Assembly: GCA_018715465.1 (NCBI GenBank)
Contig: DVLN01000122.1
Location: 1 to 6,546 of the forward strand
Source of the DNA: Candidatus Faecivivens stercorigallinarum
GTDB taxonomy: Bacteria; Bacillota; Clostridia; Oscillospirales; Ruminococcaceae
Length of the DNA: 6,546 bases
Direction of reading: 5' to 3'
Position 1 is the stretch's first letter, and each line of letters begins with the position of its first letter. Positions 5,546 through 6,546 of this stretch are shown here, piece after piece. The translations under genes were made by a program, and so were the position numbers. The notes beneath the pieces are model-generated. The model was not told the DNA's origin and did not search any database. It was given only the letters and a program-made list of their open reading frames with translations.

Positions 5546-6546
5546 TTATTTGATCCAAGCGCCGTCAGCGCCCAGTTTGTAGCCGTCAACGGTGGTGCTG
5601 TACAGCATCTGGCCCAGAGAGTTGGACTCTTTGGAGAAGTAGTACCACTTGCCGTTTACTTCGCACCAGCCAGTAACCATCTTGCCAGAAGAAGCCATGT
5701 AGTACCAGTTGCCGTCAACCTTTTCCCAGCCGGTCTTCATCGCGTTGTTGCCTTTGAAGAAGTACCATTCGCCGTCAACCTTAGCCCAGCCAGTAGCAGC
5801 GCCGCAGTTGGAGTTGAACCAGTACCAAGTACCATTGTCGTTCCACCATTCGGACTGTTTAGCAGTGCCGTCAGCGTTGAAGTAGAACCAAGTCTTGCCG
5901 CCGTCAACCTGATGCCAGCCATCGTTCAGATAGCCTTCTTCGGTGCCATACATCCACTTGCCAGCGTCGTTCTGAGACCAGCCCATAACGATTTCGCTGT
6001 AGTTGATAGCAGCGTCGATAGCTTCGATAGCAGCGGTCAGATCAGATTTAACCATCTGGTCTTTGTCGCCGGTCAGTCTGGTGTAAACTTTGTTTACAGA
6101 CTGATCGTTCTTGCTGGTAGAATAAGTACCTTCATACAGGGAAACCAGATCTTCAGCAGTAGCAATAGCCTTGTTCAGAGCAGTAACCTGAGCTGCATTG
6201 TAATCAGGATCTTCCTTGATTGCTTTCAGAGCAGTTTCACCATTCTTGATAGCAGTCTCAACAGTCTTCATGTCGTTCTTGGTGACAGTAACCTGAGTGC
6301 CCTGATAGGTCAGAGCTTCGCCAGCAACACCAGTGATCATTGCAGCGATTCTGGTCTGCCATTTACCCTCAGCAACGTTCTCAGCGTAATCATTAGCCTG
6401 AACGTACTTAGCATAGTAGCCAGCGTCATAGTCAGATTCAATCTTACCAGCGTATTCTTCAACAGCATCGTTCATAGCGCCGACATCCATCGAAGCGGGA
6501 GTAGTAGTGACAGCGAGTTCAGCAATAGCGTCTGCCAATGCATCGT
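5546..6546 (-). CDS. Cell-wall-binding repeat surface protein (5' end outside window)
   Basis: The C-terminal 332 residues of a larger protein; the frame stays open to the window edge, so the start, signal peptide and any catalytic domain are missing. The first 180 or so residues seen are Ala-, Asp-, Thr- and Lys-rich, probably helical, without Cys, and not recognised as a family. The last 145 residues are choline-binding-type repeats with motifs such as GWAKVDGEWYFF and GWEKVDGNWYYM, ending in DGYKLGADGAWIK, a usual terminus for secreted Firmicute proteins of this type. Such repeats hold proteins non-covalently on the cell wall, often through choline on teichoic acids. Codons lean strongly to C-ending AAC, TAC and TTC, unlike the aro genes, which suggests high expression. 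It shares the strand with the aro operon but is separated from it by a terminator and a promoter. A specific function cannot be assigned. Confidence 0.9.
   Translation of the reverse strand, partial: DALADAIAELAVTTTPASMDVGAMNDAVEEYAGKIESDYDAGYYAKYVQANDYAENVAEGKWQTRIAAMITGVAGEALTYQGTQVTVTKNDMKTVETAIKNGETALKAIKEDPDYNAAQVTALNKAIATAEDLVSLYEGTYSTSKNDQSVNKVYTRLTGDKDQMVKSDLTAAIEAIDAAINYSEIVMGWSQNDAGKWMYGTEEGYLNDGWHQVDGGKTWFYFNADGTAKQSEWWNDNGTWYWFNSNCGAATGWAKVDGEWYFFKGNNAMKTGWEKVDGNWYYMASSGKMVTGWCEVNGKWYYFSKESNSLGQMLYSTTVDGYKLGADGAWIK
5549..5983 (-). repeat. Tandem cell-wall-binding repeats in the surface protein
   Basis: About seven units of roughly 20 residues each, most beginning with GW and carrying a central DG or NG followed by WYYF or a similar aromatic run. 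The four middle units are the most regular. The first (GWSQNDAGKWMYG) and the last (TVDGYKLGADGAWI) are divergent, as is usual at the ends of such arrays. At the DNA level the units share near-identical stretches around the GTACCA and CCGTCAACC motifs, so gain or loss of units by recombination is plausible. Confidence 0.85.

Noticed and set aside
1..6546. CRISPR arrays, tRNA or rRNA genes, transposase genes
   Set aside because: None was seen on either strand. The only repeats are the inverted repeat at the left end and the coding repeats of the surface protein.

Overview
The window looks like a low-to-mid GC Firmicute, most likely a gut-type anaerobe of the class Clostridia. The reasons are strong Shine-Dalgarno sites, a classical -35/-10 promoter, intrinsic terminators, clostridial-style Aro enzymes, and a secreted protein ending in choline-binding-type cell-wall-binding repeats. 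The species cannot be named from this sequence. All convincing genes lie on the minus strand, so transcription runs from high to low coordinates.

Right end (5546-6546): the 3' part of a large surface protein, with an Ala-rich helical region followed by about seven aromatic Trp/Tyr/Gly repeats. A GC-rich terminator (5463-5490) follows it. Next come a well-formed promoter (5384-5412) and a leader of about 215 nt. The leader carries a 21-codon peptide ORF, three small hairpins and a complete intrinsic terminator with a T7 tract (5188-5223), all before the first operon gene. This layout suggests transcription attenuation.

Centre (273-5163): a tight operon aroBA-aroC-pheA-aroK with intergenic gaps of 16, 22 and 11 nt. 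The first gene is a single 800-codon frame fusing 3-dehydroquinate synthase to EPSP synthase, in the order of the first two modules of the eukaryotic AROM protein. Together the operon covers shikimate-pathway steps 2, 5, 6 and 7 (chorismate synthase being the last), plus the prephenate dehydratase step towards phenylalanine. DAHP synthase, dehydroquinase, shikimate dehydrogenase, chorismate mutase and tyrosine-branch genes must be encoded elsewhere.

Left end (1-272): an operon terminator (220-271) that looks bidirectional runs directly into a perfect 77-bp inverted repeat (1-77 and 155-231) around a 77-nt spacer. One spacer/arm junction carries a 23-codon ORF with a good ribosome-binding site. 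This palindromic element is unexplained and may be a MITE-like or invertible element. It reaches the window edge and may extend beyond it.
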